DNA of 64,000 bases, taken from the NCBI GenBank assembly GCA_963971225.1, contig OZ020268.1, positions 50,270,404-50,334,403 on the forward strand. Reading direction: 5' to 3'. This DNA is from Melieria omissa. Its lineage: Eukaryota > Arthropoda > Insecta > Diptera > Ulidiidae. How positions within the stretch are numbered: the stretch's first letter is position 1; each line of letters starts with the position of its first letter. Made by a program: the position numbers and the translations under genes. The notes below the pieces were generated by a model, which saw nothing but the letters and a program-made list of their open reading frames with translations, did no database searches and had not been told where the DNA came from. Positions 11,186-22,564 of the stretch are shown piece after piece.

Positions 11186-12285
11186 GAAAGGGGTAGTTTA
11201 GGTTAGGTAGAAAAGGTGCGACATAGACTGCTTTCCAGTCGGAGGCCAAAATGGAGCATTGTGAATTCTTAAATTGCTCTGAAGCTAACCAACAGTCTCA
11301 ATCCGGAACAAACCAATTTGACCTCTTAATAAAGGAAAGCAGATCCGATTTTTCAACTTTTGTTCTTGACCTTGATCCCAGGGAATGGAGTCAGCATTGC
11401 TGCAGATACGGTCAATGGCACAGGAAGCGTTGTATCGCTTATACTTCTTCTTCATCTCCGCAGCTTCTACAGATACATATTAGTGAATCCTGAAGCCTCA
11501 TTAAATAAACATAGATCCATTCGACAAGCTATCGACTCTACAAACTGCGTTTTTCTCAAGGAAATGGGGGACCATAGGGCCATTTTCCATTGCTCTACTC
11601 ATCAATATTTCAGATCAAGCATCTTGTCTTGTTCTGTCAATCATTTGAGTTTAGCGCAAAAGTCCGTTTGTCATTTGCTGATTTTCCTTTTATGTGTGTT
11701 TGTGCAGTTTTTATTCGCAACTCTACGCTTTTGGTGCCAATGCAACTGTAATTAACTCAATGCCGCGTTTCTGTTTGCCCTTTAAAGTTCGCCCAACAAT
11801 AAACCACCGCCAAATGGCGCCAACAAAACAGAATAAAACAAACCCGAAACTGATGCTGCGCTACTTTTCAGCACTTTTCGCTACAAATTAACATTTTCCG
11901 TTTACAACGAACGTTGTGCCACACCTGATTTAAGGTGAATGGAAAAGTTTTGATTTTAAGTCGTTTCACTGCTTTTCATTTCAACGCTTAATTAAAAAGT
12001 AATGCGCTTTTGATGTTAACGCACCGAGTGTCAACAACGGGCGATTTCTCAGCCCGACGGCTTCAAACTGCAGCGACAGGGAGTCGGTGCAAAGATGTTT
12101 GTGGGCGGTCAGTGGCGGAGCCAGACCAACTTTTAATGCATTGCTCACTGACGACACTTGTGCGAGTTGATGAACAAATCAAAGGAGAGACAGACAACTT
12201 AAAGGTAATGGGTCATGTGGCGTCACACTCACTTCTTTGCACCCAATGGTTCGTTAAAGGATAAAAGTTGATTAACAGATTTATT
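11186..12285. other. intergenic, no gene seen
   Basis: Mixed-composition spacer with short open frames lacking recognisable domains. A taggttaggt motif sits at 11199-11208. Confidence 0.45.
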
Positions 12286-12675
12286 GATTTGATTTGATTT
12301 GATTTGATTTGATTTGATTTGATTTGATTTGATTTGATTTGATTTGATTTGATTTGATTTGATTTGATTTGATTTGATTTGATTTGATTTGATTTGATTT
12401 GATTTGATTTGATTTGATTTGATTTGATTTGATTTGATTTGATTTGATTTGATTTGATTTGATTTGATTTGATTTGATTTGATTTGATTTGATTTGATTT
12501 GATTTGATTTGATTTGATTTGATTTGATTTGATTTGATTTGATTTGATTTGATTTGATTTGATTTGATTTGATTTGATTTGATTTGATTTATTTGGATTT
12601 GATTTGATTTGATTTGATTTGATTTGATTTGATTTGATTTGATTTGATTTGATTTGATTTGATTTGATTTGATTT
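12286..12675. repeat. (GATTT)n pentanucleotide array, ~78 units
   Basis: Almost perfect GATTT repeat over 390 bp, broken once at 12591-12600 (atttggattt). It opens artificial minus-strand frames of repeated KSNQI, which are not genes. Confidence 0.99.
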
Positions 12676-12924
12676 GACTCATAAGCTGCTTTTAGACTTG
12701 TCAAACAGGGCTAATGAGACATCTAGTGTTAGTCCAGTAAGACAGACAGATTATTCCATAGAATAAATAGAAAACACCAAACTTGGTGAACTTTCTTGCA
12801 GTGTCCGTTCAGATCCAGAAGATATTAAAATTTTCTTACAAAATAGGGCAAAAAGAATAGCTTGGAACAACGACGTCACACTGTGTTGGATCGTTTATTC
12901 TTATTATTGAAGATCTAATGTGCC

Positions 12925-13390
12925 CCCTTCATGGACTCACAGTTCGTCAGTGAGACCAGCAGCCGAGAGGAATTTTAGTATATTACCTGAACCTCTGGAA
13001 ACCCAATCTGCACCTGGTATAAGGAAATCTCCCAGGTATTTCGTTCGACTATACATAAGTCCTGGACATTCTCCTAGTATTTGTATTTCAGTTTCGTTTT
13101 CCGACAAGCAGAACCTGCAATTTTCACTTTCACGAATTCCCAGTTTGGTTATATAATAGTTCAATGGATTATTTATAGATTGCCCCATTTATGAATGTCT
13201 GTTTGACACAATGTCTCTGATGACTTTTGCTGACACCTATGATCGTTTAGGTCCATAGGTTCGTCTTGCGGCCCCCTCCTTTGCCAATCTGTTCGCTTCC
13301 TCATTACCATCGTTTCCTTAGTGCGCAGGAAGCCAGTGTTTTATCACCCGGATATCCTTGGAAATGTTAGAAGTGACTAACTAGCAGTGT
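12925..13390 (-). mobile_element. LINE fragment with RNase H and CCHC-like end
   Basis: On the minus strand the block reads HWLPAH-stop-GNDGNEEANRLAKEGA, the tail of a LINE RNase H domain (one premature stop), then CRFCLSENETEIQILGECPG and SRTKYLGDFL, the conserved Cys-rich end of Jockey/I-type ORF2. The frame closes as LSAAGLTDEL near 12937. Stops and shifts mark it as a dead fragment, different in sequence from the copies at 4946, 6150 and 18004. Confidence 0.8.
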
Positions 13391-14400
13391 ATAACTAACT
13401 ATTTTTCAAGCTAAAGCAAGTTGTAAAAGTTGTAGTCGCCCAAGAATCAAAGATCCAGTTTTCAAAAGTCCTATTTCTATCATAGCTTAAAGCTTATCTT
13501 GCAATACAACTAAATCGTTGACTGCTGAACGCGTTTAAAAACAATTCCCACCAACGATGGCAAAAGGCAAAGCAAACAGAGAAGCGGAAAACGCATTGTC
13601 AGCGGCAGCGGCAACTTAAAGCCGCTCACTTTTATCAGAAAATAACGCCTCACTGATCTCAGGCACACAAAAACATGTTACGCAAAAACTGTTTTTTTTT
13701 TATTTGTGTTCTTTTTTTATTTTGCTTTTTTTTTGTTTACACTCGGAAATTTCGCCCAAAATAATGCAAAGATCAGCTTTTTCAAATGCACACAAGTTGA
13801 AAACAAACAAAACAAAAAAGCAGAATAAAATAAATCAAATGAAACGCGTTGAAAATAAAAAATGCAAGTTGAAAAAGTGCAAACACTGCGGCAACAAAAA
13901 AAGTAGTCTGACTTCTTTTACTGCGCCGGCTGCACAACCATTTAAGTGCAACATTGTGCGGCGCGCGGCTGGTGTCAACTGTCGTCTAGCTGCCGGCCGA
14001 CTGCGCAGCTGTGCCGGAAACGGAACAAGCAAACAAAAAACCAACAGTGGAAAGTGCACAGAAAAATGGTGCGACCATCAAATCAATCAGGCGCGCACAG
14101 CACCAACTGTGCACCGAAGTGTACCAAAGTCAAAGTGTGTAAAGATGTCAACGGGCGCTGCAAGTGTTGCCATTTTTTCTTATACCCTGCACAGAGGTTT
14201 GATAGAGTTTGAACAGGAGTCTGTAATGCTCAGACAATAGTGTGAGCAATATGGACAAAGTGTGTAAATACACGATTAGAATTAGATTAGAATTATCTGT
14301 AGAATTTAGCTTACAATGTGCATTCGTCCGTCTGCACAGCAGAACTTGAAACCGAGTAAAGATATTTTTAAATTAAATTTGGTACAGCTGCATTTGGGCA
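13391..14400. other. intergenic, no gene seen
   Basis: A 178-residue plus-strand frame (13704-14240) begins in T-rich simple sequence and has K/N-rich composition without domain, signal or splice support; I treat it as chance. Confidence 0.45.
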
Positions 14401-15190
14401 TAGACGGCGCATTTTTAAGCAGGGTTGCCATATGAAACTAATTTATGAAATACAAAATTTTCTATATTTAGGACTTTTTTTTAATATTTATGACTTTCTA
14501 TGAATATTTATGACTGTTTCTGACACTTTTAAGCAGTCTTGTTGTATGAACATAATTTATAACATAAGGAAATGTTTCAACTAACTAAAATAGTCTGCTA
14601 GGAAACTATAAATTTGCATGGCTACCTTCGCATGTTTATGGCTGTTTTTGACACTTTTAACAGGGTTGCCATATGGGACTAATTTATGATATAATAAATA
14701 GTTTATGTTACGTGCAAAAAATCGATTGTTTATGAATACTTCTGACTGTTTTTGCATATTTATGATTATTTCTGACACGTTTAATCAGGGTTGCCTTATG
14801 AAAGTAATTTATAAAATGGGAAAATTTGTCCATTAATTAATATAATTTGTTAGTTTATGAATTGTTATGACTGTTTATGCATGTGTATGACTGTTTTTGA
14901 CACTTTTAAGCAGGGTTGCCATGTAAGAGTAATTTATGATACGAAATTTTTCATATTCATTTTTATAAAACATCGATTGTTCATGAATATTTATGACTGC
15001 TTATTAATATTCATGATTTTTTATTACACTTTATAGCAGTGTTGCCAAATAAGAATAATCTACAAAATAAGAAATGTTTTCACTTCATGACACTTTGAAA
15101 TAGGATTGCCACATTAACACCATTAGGAAAATAAAAAAAATGCAATATTATTTTTAAAAATCTGTTAGTTTATGAATACTTATGAATGCT
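14400..15190. repeat. ~125-bp degenerate tandem repeat, six to seven units
   Basis: Each unit contains (g)cagggttgccatatg, then taatttatgaaat, then tttatgactgtttctgacac and tttta. Landmark cag(g)ttgcc positions are 14420, 14534, 14661, 14786, 14911, 15037 and 15102, i.e. spacing of mostly 113-127 bp with a short last unit. AT-rich, non-coding. Confidence 0.9.
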
Positions 15191-15478
15191 TATGCATATT
15201 TCTGACCGTAGTTGGGACAAAACAAAAGTGTAAAAGTGCATTGCCTACTTAACTCATTTTAAGCCATAAGCTCATTATTAACTCATTTATTCTTTCTTAA
15301 TACTTTTTAGTGAGCTTTTTTCAACACATATTGCTGCTCTATAAAATATTTGACTGTTTTACTTTTTGTCTTTTTACTTATTGTCGATTTTTGACGTTAT
15401 ACCAAGAATAATTAGAAGGGATACGTATTCCAAAATAATCCCAATCCGTCTACGGAAATTTCTGAAGTTTTAAGTCTA

Positions 15479-15531
15479 CAGCAATGTTGACTATTCTGTT
15501 ACTTGCGAGTAACAGCGAATGATCATCACTG
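15479..15531. mobile_element. palindromic hAT-type MITE, second copy
   Basis: Begins cagcaatgttgactattctg and, from the other end, cagtgatgatcattcgctgt. The centre ttacttgcgagtaa completes a hairpin. It is clearly related to the 48-bp element at 6689-6736. The flanking octamers do not match well, so duplication is unproven here. Confidence 0.6.
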
Positions 15532-16299
15532 AAGTAGACTATAAATAAGTCACTCGCAACCGACAGCAACACTCAGAGTTATTTAAGCTCTCGATTTAGT
15601 ATTTTCTGTGACAGTTACTGCTGCACACACTTATACAATTTACATACATACTGCCTCCGTTTTTTATGTGCTCTTCGCTTTTGAAAGAAAAATCCGTTAC
15701 TAAAGTGACTTTTTTGCTATTTCCTTTTTTCATAGTAAAGGTGTGACAGTTGAGTAATGGCATTGGAATGCTTTTACACTTTTCTAGCAATAAACGAGAA
15801 TTAAGGGACTAATTTTTTGCCTCAGAATATTGACAAGTCTGTTTAATTATTGAAGACAAACTTCCCAAACTCACACACACACACACATCATGCAATAAAA
15901 GCCTCTATGTGTAGAAACTACTTGCATACAGCGCCACAATGCAACTCTGTGTTTTGAGGCAACCAATGTCACAAGCTGTCATCAGTGCCAATTCAGGTCA
16001 TTTTCACAGTTTTGTTTCATTGTGTAATAAGCCACGAAATGAAAAATAAAAACCTTTGTCGATTTTAAACCCTTTCAGAGCTGAGCCTTGCATAAGTGAC
16101 AGATTTTTCATTATTTAAAGAATAATTAAATGTTTATAAATATCTGCATTTAACTTTGTTTTTTATGAATATTTTTTTTATAAATATTTTTTATATTATA
16201 AATAGTTTTTAGTATAATTTTTATTATTAATATTATTTTAAGAATTGCTTTATTTATAAAAATTTTATACAATTTTTAAGGAAAAGTAATATTTGTTCT
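15532..16299. other. intergenic, no gene seen
   Basis: AT-rich spacer with a short (CA)n at about 15872-15887. No exon evidence. Confidence 0.45.
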
Positions 16300-16985
16300 T
16301 ACCAAGCAAATCGTCTAAATTATTTCAAAGTGTCAATAAAGTTGTTATGACTGGACTTTGCCCTAAAAAATGTTGGAAATTATTCAAGAAAAAGTCATAA
16401 CTTTTCTAATTTAGCAAACAGTCTCAAATATTCAAAAGTGTCAGTAACTTTGTATTAAACAGTTTAGAAAATTTGTTTAAGAAAAAGAATATTTTTTTAA
16501 TTTTCTCCAATATTCTAAAGTGTCAAAAAGTTCTTATGACTAATTAGTTTTTTAATTTTGAATTTTTTAAGTCATATTTTTCTAGTTAAGAAAATCGTTT
16601 AAAATATTCTAAAGTGTTAATAAAGTTCTTACGACTTGACTTTTCTTTCAAAAAATTTTATAATTTTGATATTTTTCTTATTTAGCAAATCGTCTAAAAT
16701 ATTCAAAATGTCAATAAGTTCTTATAACTTGACTTAAAATTTTTCATAATTTACCAATCACTTAAAATATTTCAAATTGTCAATAAAGTTCTTATGACCT
16801 GACTTTTCCCATTAATCATTTATAATTTTTTTAATTTATCAAATCCAATAAAATATTCCAGTGTCAATACGACTTGACTTTCCGTTAAAACATGTTGTAT
16901 ATTTTTAGGATGCAGTCATATATTTTATAATTTATCAAATCGTCTAAAATAAAGTGTCCAAATACATCGTCTCCAAAGTGTCATT
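16300..16985. repeat. ~70-105 bp degenerate tandem repeat, about eight units
   Basis: The unit reads caaatcgtctaaaatattc, aaagtgtcaataaagttctt, atgacttgacttttcc, then an AT-rich filler. Landmarks recur near 16306, 16416, 16508, 16592, 16684, 16757, 16843 and 16936. No coding potential. Confidence 0.85.
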
Positions 16986-18000
16986 CCAGCACCCACACAT
17001 TGTGCACACTCAGCCTGAGCGGATTAATGCGACACTCTCTTACTCTCCCTCGGAGCATTTCTCTTTCTCTCAACACTGCGAAGTTTGGCTTTCATTTGCC
17101 TTACACTTTTCGCCGCTTTTTGTGCATTTTCTTGGCGGCATCTTTTAAGAAATTCGCAAATGGCCATGACCAAAACAAAAAGCCAACAACACAACAGCAG
17201 CAGCATCAACACCAACAAAGCCTTAGCGGCAAACTTGCAAATTCCATAAGTACTGGCAAGCGCCTTTTGCATTTGGCCAAACTTTTTTAATCCTTGCTTC
17301 TGCGCTTCAATGGTGCGAAAGTTTGGCTTTTGTTCTTTGCCAACGTTCCACTTGCATTCCACTTGCTTCCACTTTAATTAGCGCCGAATACCGCAAACCA
17401 CTTTTTGCTTCACTTTTTGTCGGTTGCTGGCTCACAGTAACAGTAAGAACTTTGACCGCCTCACAATGCAAAAAGCAAAATTTACAAATTTACAAAAAAT
17501 TTAATGCTCATTTCAGTTTTCATTTCATATTTAGCACAACATAACAACGACCGAGTGCTCAATTTATTCTTTGTGTCGTTTTTGTGTTCGGGCAATGCCA
17601 AAGTGTGCAGTTGTATTACAACAAAAAACAATTATTTCTCTTTGTTAATTTGGTATGAAAACACTAAACGTTTTCTTGTAATTTCAATTTGCACATTAAA
17701 GTACAATTGAAATTGTAAACGGCGCCAAATAAACTTTAATACTCGGCCAAGGCTAAAGTTGCATTGCGTTTACGTTAAAAAAGAATGAACTCACTGCTGG
17801 CAATGCTGTGTCAACAAAGTTGCTTTGTTTAGCTGTCATGAAGGAAGGATAAAGGAATTCGTTCTATACACAACTTTTAAACCCAAAACCAGTTGAAACC
17901 ATATTTGCCAACTTAAATGTTTGCAAGACACAGATAATTTTGTGGGTTCAATAGCGAATCACGCGCAAAATATGGACAACACTAGGTCGGATAAATGTAG
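16986..18000. other. intergenic, no gene seen
   Basis: Contains short frames without domains. Composition is less AT-biased at 16990-17300 but I find no exon structure I can defend. Confidence 0.4.
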
Positions 18001-18003
18001 AAA

Positions 18004-18222
18004 ATGGCTATCTCAAGACTGCGCATTATCGACTTAGTGGCCCAGTTTTTCTCTGGGTTAAAAGAGATCTCCAAGCATGGCATTAAGTCGATAGTGAACT
18101 TCGCTAGAAACAATCACATTCTCAACGATCACTTTTACGTCCATTCACAACAAAGCTTTGGACCCAATTGGGCGTCTGTATGGCCAACTTGGCCAGCCAG
18201 CTTACCTAACCTAACCTAATGT
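18004..18222 (+). mobile_element. LINE 3'-end fragment with CCTAA tail
   Basis: The plus-strand frame contains FSGLKEISKHGIKSIVNFAR and ILNDHFYVHSQQS and closes at LPNLT, matching the minus-strand fragment near 4946-5250. It is followed at once by cctaacctaacctaa (18207-18221), i.e. the element ends in the pentanucleotide tail. Only the extreme C-terminus of ORF2 is left. Confidence 0.65.
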
Positions 18223-20088
18223 TTAGTTTGTCTGATTAACTCACAGTCTATTAGTGGGATTGCTAATAATAATAGCACTGAAGGACTAATTTTAAGTGTG
18301 CCACCAAAAAGGTCGTGTTTCTAATGTGGAACTGACTGTTTTATCTTAAATATGTGGCACATTTTTAAAGCTAAAACTTTTATCAATATCATTGAATAGT
18401 AATTCGAATAATTGATTAAAAAAATATTTACCTTGACTATTTCGAGCAAATTTAGTGGATCAATTCTTTCAACAATAACTCTTGTCACCCTCATTCAAAA
18501 TGCGAAAAATACGAAATTCAATTACAAATTATTTTTTGTAAATTTTTTGTACCAAACTATGAAACTAAATTTCATTATTTGCACATCAAAACAGATTACA
18601 GCGTAAAAAATAAAACTTTCATTCATAATTTTTTACTCAATCGAAACTAAACAAGTACCCACAGCGCCAACAACACATGCAACGTTACGCCACAGAATAA
18701 TGTGTAAACAAATTCTAAATTTAAATATAACAAAGCGTGAATATTTTGTATGATGAATGACAGAGTTAGCAAGCGAACGTGTGAATGCATAAAGCACCAA
18801 AGCAGCATGCAAAGTTAAATGTAAAATGTGAAAAATAAAAATTTGCAAACATAGAAAAATTGCCAAAAACCGGATATTGCAAAATGAAAAGCAAACATAA
18901 ATATTTTCAAACAATATGGCAGTGTCGACCGAACGCAACGCACAGCGACAACGCTGGCGAAATTGCAAAATGCATTGAAATTGCAATGGCAACGGCAACG
19001 GCGGCGACATCAATCATTTTGAGTGCTGGCTGTTGGCTGTTGACTGCTAACTGCTGCTTGCAGTCGCAATATTTTGTTTTTGGTGTAACACTGCGCCAGC
19101 CCAGTCAAGCGCGTCGTTTTATGTGATCGCTGATGCGATGCTGTAAAAATATTGCATATAAAAAATTTGATTTGTTGCCCTCAGAGCGCTGCTTATCGCG
19201 CGTAGTCGATTTCAATGGCGAATAAATTCAATTTCCTTCATTCATTCGCTGTCGCTGCTGCACTGCTGCGCTTCAACGCGCCGATGTACGCGTTGCATTA
19301 ACTTAAAAATGCATTGCATACTTTGTGGCGCCTCTGCCATTGAATTTTCCCATGCGAATTCGATTTTAAGCACACTTCACCGTTGCGCGCGCTGCCAGTG
19401 CTGCCAATAATTGGGCTGAATTCAATGCGTGGCGGCATTTAATTTACATGTGTGTGTGTATGTGACTTCAATGTGTGTGTGTGTGTGGCCGCATGTGATG
19501 GGGTCGCGACTACGGAAGTGCGATGAATGTGTGTGTATGTAAAATTGCACAGAAATTGAAAAATTTATTGCGGAATTGTTGTGACAAGCGAATTTTTCTT
19601 TAACCACTTTTTTTTGGCAACCAGAATTTTGTCAAAAGAAAAGTCTTGATGTTTGAAACAAAAACCGATTAAAGCATTTTAGTTCAAATATTAAAGATTT
19701 ATCCATTGGAAAACCTCTTTTTCCAGGAACATAGTTTACAGCTTTATGCGAATTTTGTTCCAGAACTCATTCGGGAGAATAGAATTCGTTCGATCCCAGT
19801 CCCATTGCTTTCCAACTAATTACAAATCCCTCGCTATTCGCTCAAACACGCACAGCACAACGCCAACAATTGAAGTGCTATTCTATTCATTACTCATACA
19901 ACCACTTACAACTCGCAACCAGCTGCAAATCCAAACACAATCAAAACGCATTCCACCCCAGAATCATAATCGATCTGAGTGTAATAAGTAAGAAAATTGC
20001 AAAACATACACTAGAGAATTGTACAGAGTAAAACACAAATAAAAACAACAAAACAAACAAGCATACAGCAGCAACATTTCCAACATAC
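18223..20088. other. intergenic, no gene seen
   Basis: Includes (TG)n stretches at about 19449-19487. GC rises at 18930-19430, which could be regulatory or an unrecognised 5' exon, but nothing decisive is visible. Confidence 0.4.
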
Positions 20089-20198
20089 CGTAAGTGGTAT
20101 TGTCGACATTGCCCGAGGGAATGCGACGTGCGGCATGCGGCAGGTGGCTTGCAATTTTCTCCATGCAAATCGACAATCATTTTTTGGTCCATCAAATT
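20089..20198 (-). CDS. possible orphan internal exon, Cys-rich (unidentified)
   Basis: On the minus strand a 110-bp block lies between a fair acceptor (gctttaacag before 20198) and a good donor (gtatgt after 20089). The open frame gives 36 residues, starting NLMDQKMIVDLHGEN and continuing CKPPAACRTSHSLGQC, ending in phase 2. The Cys-Pro-Pro and C-x8-C with GQC before the last Cys is reminiscent of a CLIP-type or other small disulphide domain, but I do not recognise the gene and no protease exons are in the window. It could be chance: another frame is also open across the block. Confidence 0.3.
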
Positions 20199-20639
20199 CT
20201 GTTAAAGCAACAAGCAAGCAAATAGAATATCCATTATGCAGGTAGCCAAGTGCCTTTGGCCGGCCAGTACAAGCCATCGGCTCATGCACAAGGAGCATAT
20301 AAGCTGTGGCGTTTGCTTAACTGGACAGTGGGCAAACTCTCGAGCGGCACTCGCTCTCTTTGGATGCAGCCAACTATCAGTGGTCAAGTGGCCAATCACT
20401 CAATCAATGGCCACTTCAAGTGTGCGCATTTACATTTGAGTGGGCAATAAGAATGTGTAACGGCTGTTGCTGTAGCCGTTTGTGCATACCGAATGGGATT
20501 GGGATCAAGGAAATGTGGGGGAAAACATGGTATAAAAACCATGATAGTACTAGTTAACTGCAAGGGATCTCTAATGGAGAGACGACACAATGGAATAGAA
20601 AATATTACTGGCTGTAATAGAAAACTTGTTAAAGACATG

Positions 20640-21300
20640 AATAGAAGCGCACAACGTTAGTCAAGTGGATGCACAAATGTTTAAGATGGATAGACTGATA
20701 CAGAGGAGATCGGACTAAGGGCATTTAAAAAGTTTTTTTTTTACAGAAGGGCTCAAGTAGATGCATGGGGGAAGCAACTCACAGATGTTCAAGATTGGTA
20801 AACTGATACCGAGGACATCAGATAGAAGGATCTATGGGTTTTAGAGGGTACGAGATTAATAGGTTGATAGCTTGATTGACTGGACTGAGCGTATGTACGG
20901 GTTTTTTGACACAAGGGCACGACGTAAGTCAAATGGATGCACGGAGGCAGAAACTCACAGAGGGAATCTATGGTTTAAGGGGATATTTACGGGTAGAGGT
21001 ATCTACGGTTTTTTGACAGAATGGCACAACGTAAATCAAGTGGATGTAAAAAGGAGGCAACATACAGATGTTGAAGATGGATAGACTGATACACAGGACG
21101 TCAGACAAAGGACATCTAGGGGTTTCAGAGTGTGCAAGAGAAAAGATTGCTAGCTTGTTTGATTAGACAGAAGGCATCTAAGGTTTTTTCGGCAGAACGG
21201 TATAACCTAAGTCAAGTGGGCGCACGAAGCAAGCACTACACATATGTTTAAGGTGGATAGATAGATAGAATAGAGAGGACTTCAGACAGAGTCAGTGGCG
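20640..21300. repeat. degenerate higher-order tandem repeat (~274 bp, two subunits)
   Basis: The phrase cacaacgtaagtcaagtgga followed by tgcac recurs near 20650, 20751, 20918, 21025 and 21202, with satellites agatggatagactgatacag and gaggacatcagacaaagg. Spacing alternates about 100 and 170 bp, so a ~274-bp period (20650-20918-21202 and 20751-21025) fits best. Confidence 0.75.
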
Positions 21301-21593
21301 CAAGCAAGCTGGGTTTTGAGATTGAAACCTCTCCCAAATATCTTTATCTTGCACACATTTTGGTGGCAGATATGGATTCAACTAATATTGGGCTCAAAAG
21401 TTATTGTACTGACACACAACTTATGAAAGGAACACACTACGAAAGAGATCGAAAATCTTCATAGGACTAGGACTGGTAGACTAGTGTCCACCAAATTTGC
21501 TGTATTCTTAACGAATAAAAATCAGCTTCTGTTTGAAGATTTACAACGTATTTAGGAATAGTTTACAGGTAGCTCATTCGACAAAATTTAGCC

Positions 21594-21790
21594 GTGCTAG
21601 GTGTCTTCTCCGGCTTCGCTACTCATTGGCCCTTATACTGTCTACAATTGGTCTTCCCATTCCTTCGATTTAGACTAAGAACTCTTCCATTTTCGCTACC
21701 CATTGGCAGCCTTATTGGCAGGCTTGGCACCCACTCTATCCGGATAAGTACTTTTTCATTTTCGCAAGCCATTGGCAGCCTTAATATTGT
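21594..21790. repeat. ~70-77 bp degenerate tandem repeat, three units
   Basis: cttccattttcgctacccat followed by tggcagcc recurs with cattggc at 21624, 21701 and 21770; a diverged relative lies near 22338-22370 (aactaagaattcttccagct). Confidence 0.6.
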
Positions 21791-22204
21791 TCTAGACTGT
21801 CTACACTTTTTTTGTTCCTTGTTCACTCCTCTCGGGAGCATAGGCCTGCCGCAGGTAGTCCTAAGTGATGGAATCATCTAACGCCGCTTAGGAACGTCGG
21901 CTCCGCTCGTAGCGCCATCTGTTGTGAGGAGGTTACAGCAGAATGGTTGGGGACCTCGCTAGATCAGGTGGTGCGCGCTGTTTTCGCAGTTGTCCGCTTC
22001 CCCTTGCAGATGTCGCTCGTGCGCCTGTTTTGCGTAACTGTTTATTTGTTTTCTTTATATCAGCCGCACAGCGCATAATTGCGCGTTCTATTGCGTGGAA
22101 GTAAGTGGAATAGGAATAATTGGGTTGGGAATCAATGAACTTGGATATGTTGCAGGGTTTTTAGGAACATTTAGAGAACAGGAAAAATCGGAAAAATTGG
22201 ATGG

Positions 22205-22292
22205 AAAAGTGCAGGGACCGTGCACACGGCGGAAGTTGAACCCACAAGCTCTGGGATGACAGTCTAGTGCACTCACGCTAGGCTATCGAGAC
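22205..22292 (-). mobile_element. tRNA-Asp-derived SINE head (minus strand)
   Basis: Read on the minus strand from 22292: ctcgatagcctagcgtgagt is an A-box region, actgtcatc holds a GTC anticodon in the right place, and gggttcaacttccgcc is a B box. This closely follows tRNA-Asp but arm pairing is imperfect, so it is a SINE or tRNA pseudogene, not a functional tRNA. The 3' end of the element was not located. Confidence 0.6.
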
Positions 22293-22564
22293 TGTCTACA
22301 TAAGGTCACCTAATTCTATTCTCATTCCTGCGATTTTAACTAAGAATTCTTCCAGCTTTGCTGCCGAATTACACCGTTAAGGCTGTCCTAGATGGCCTAC
22401 AGTTGTTCATTCCATTCCACCTATCAAGGTACTGTCAACATGCCCTCGACTCTTGAATTTCTTAGTTCATTTTTTAGCTCGGGTATACAAAAGTTGTTGT
22501 GAGAACGCATTTTTTCTTCTTTTAATTGCATTGTCATATAATTGTTCCTTCTCTTTTTTTACAG

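Noticed and set aside
12213..12704. Minus-strand frames of ~130-160 residues with repeated KSNQI
   Set aside because: They are translations of the (GATTT)n array in two frames; no start context, domain or non-repeat part.
13704..14240. 178-residue plus-strand frame, Lys/Asn/Cys-rich
   Set aside because: Starts inside a poly-T tract, no domain, no conserved-looking pattern.
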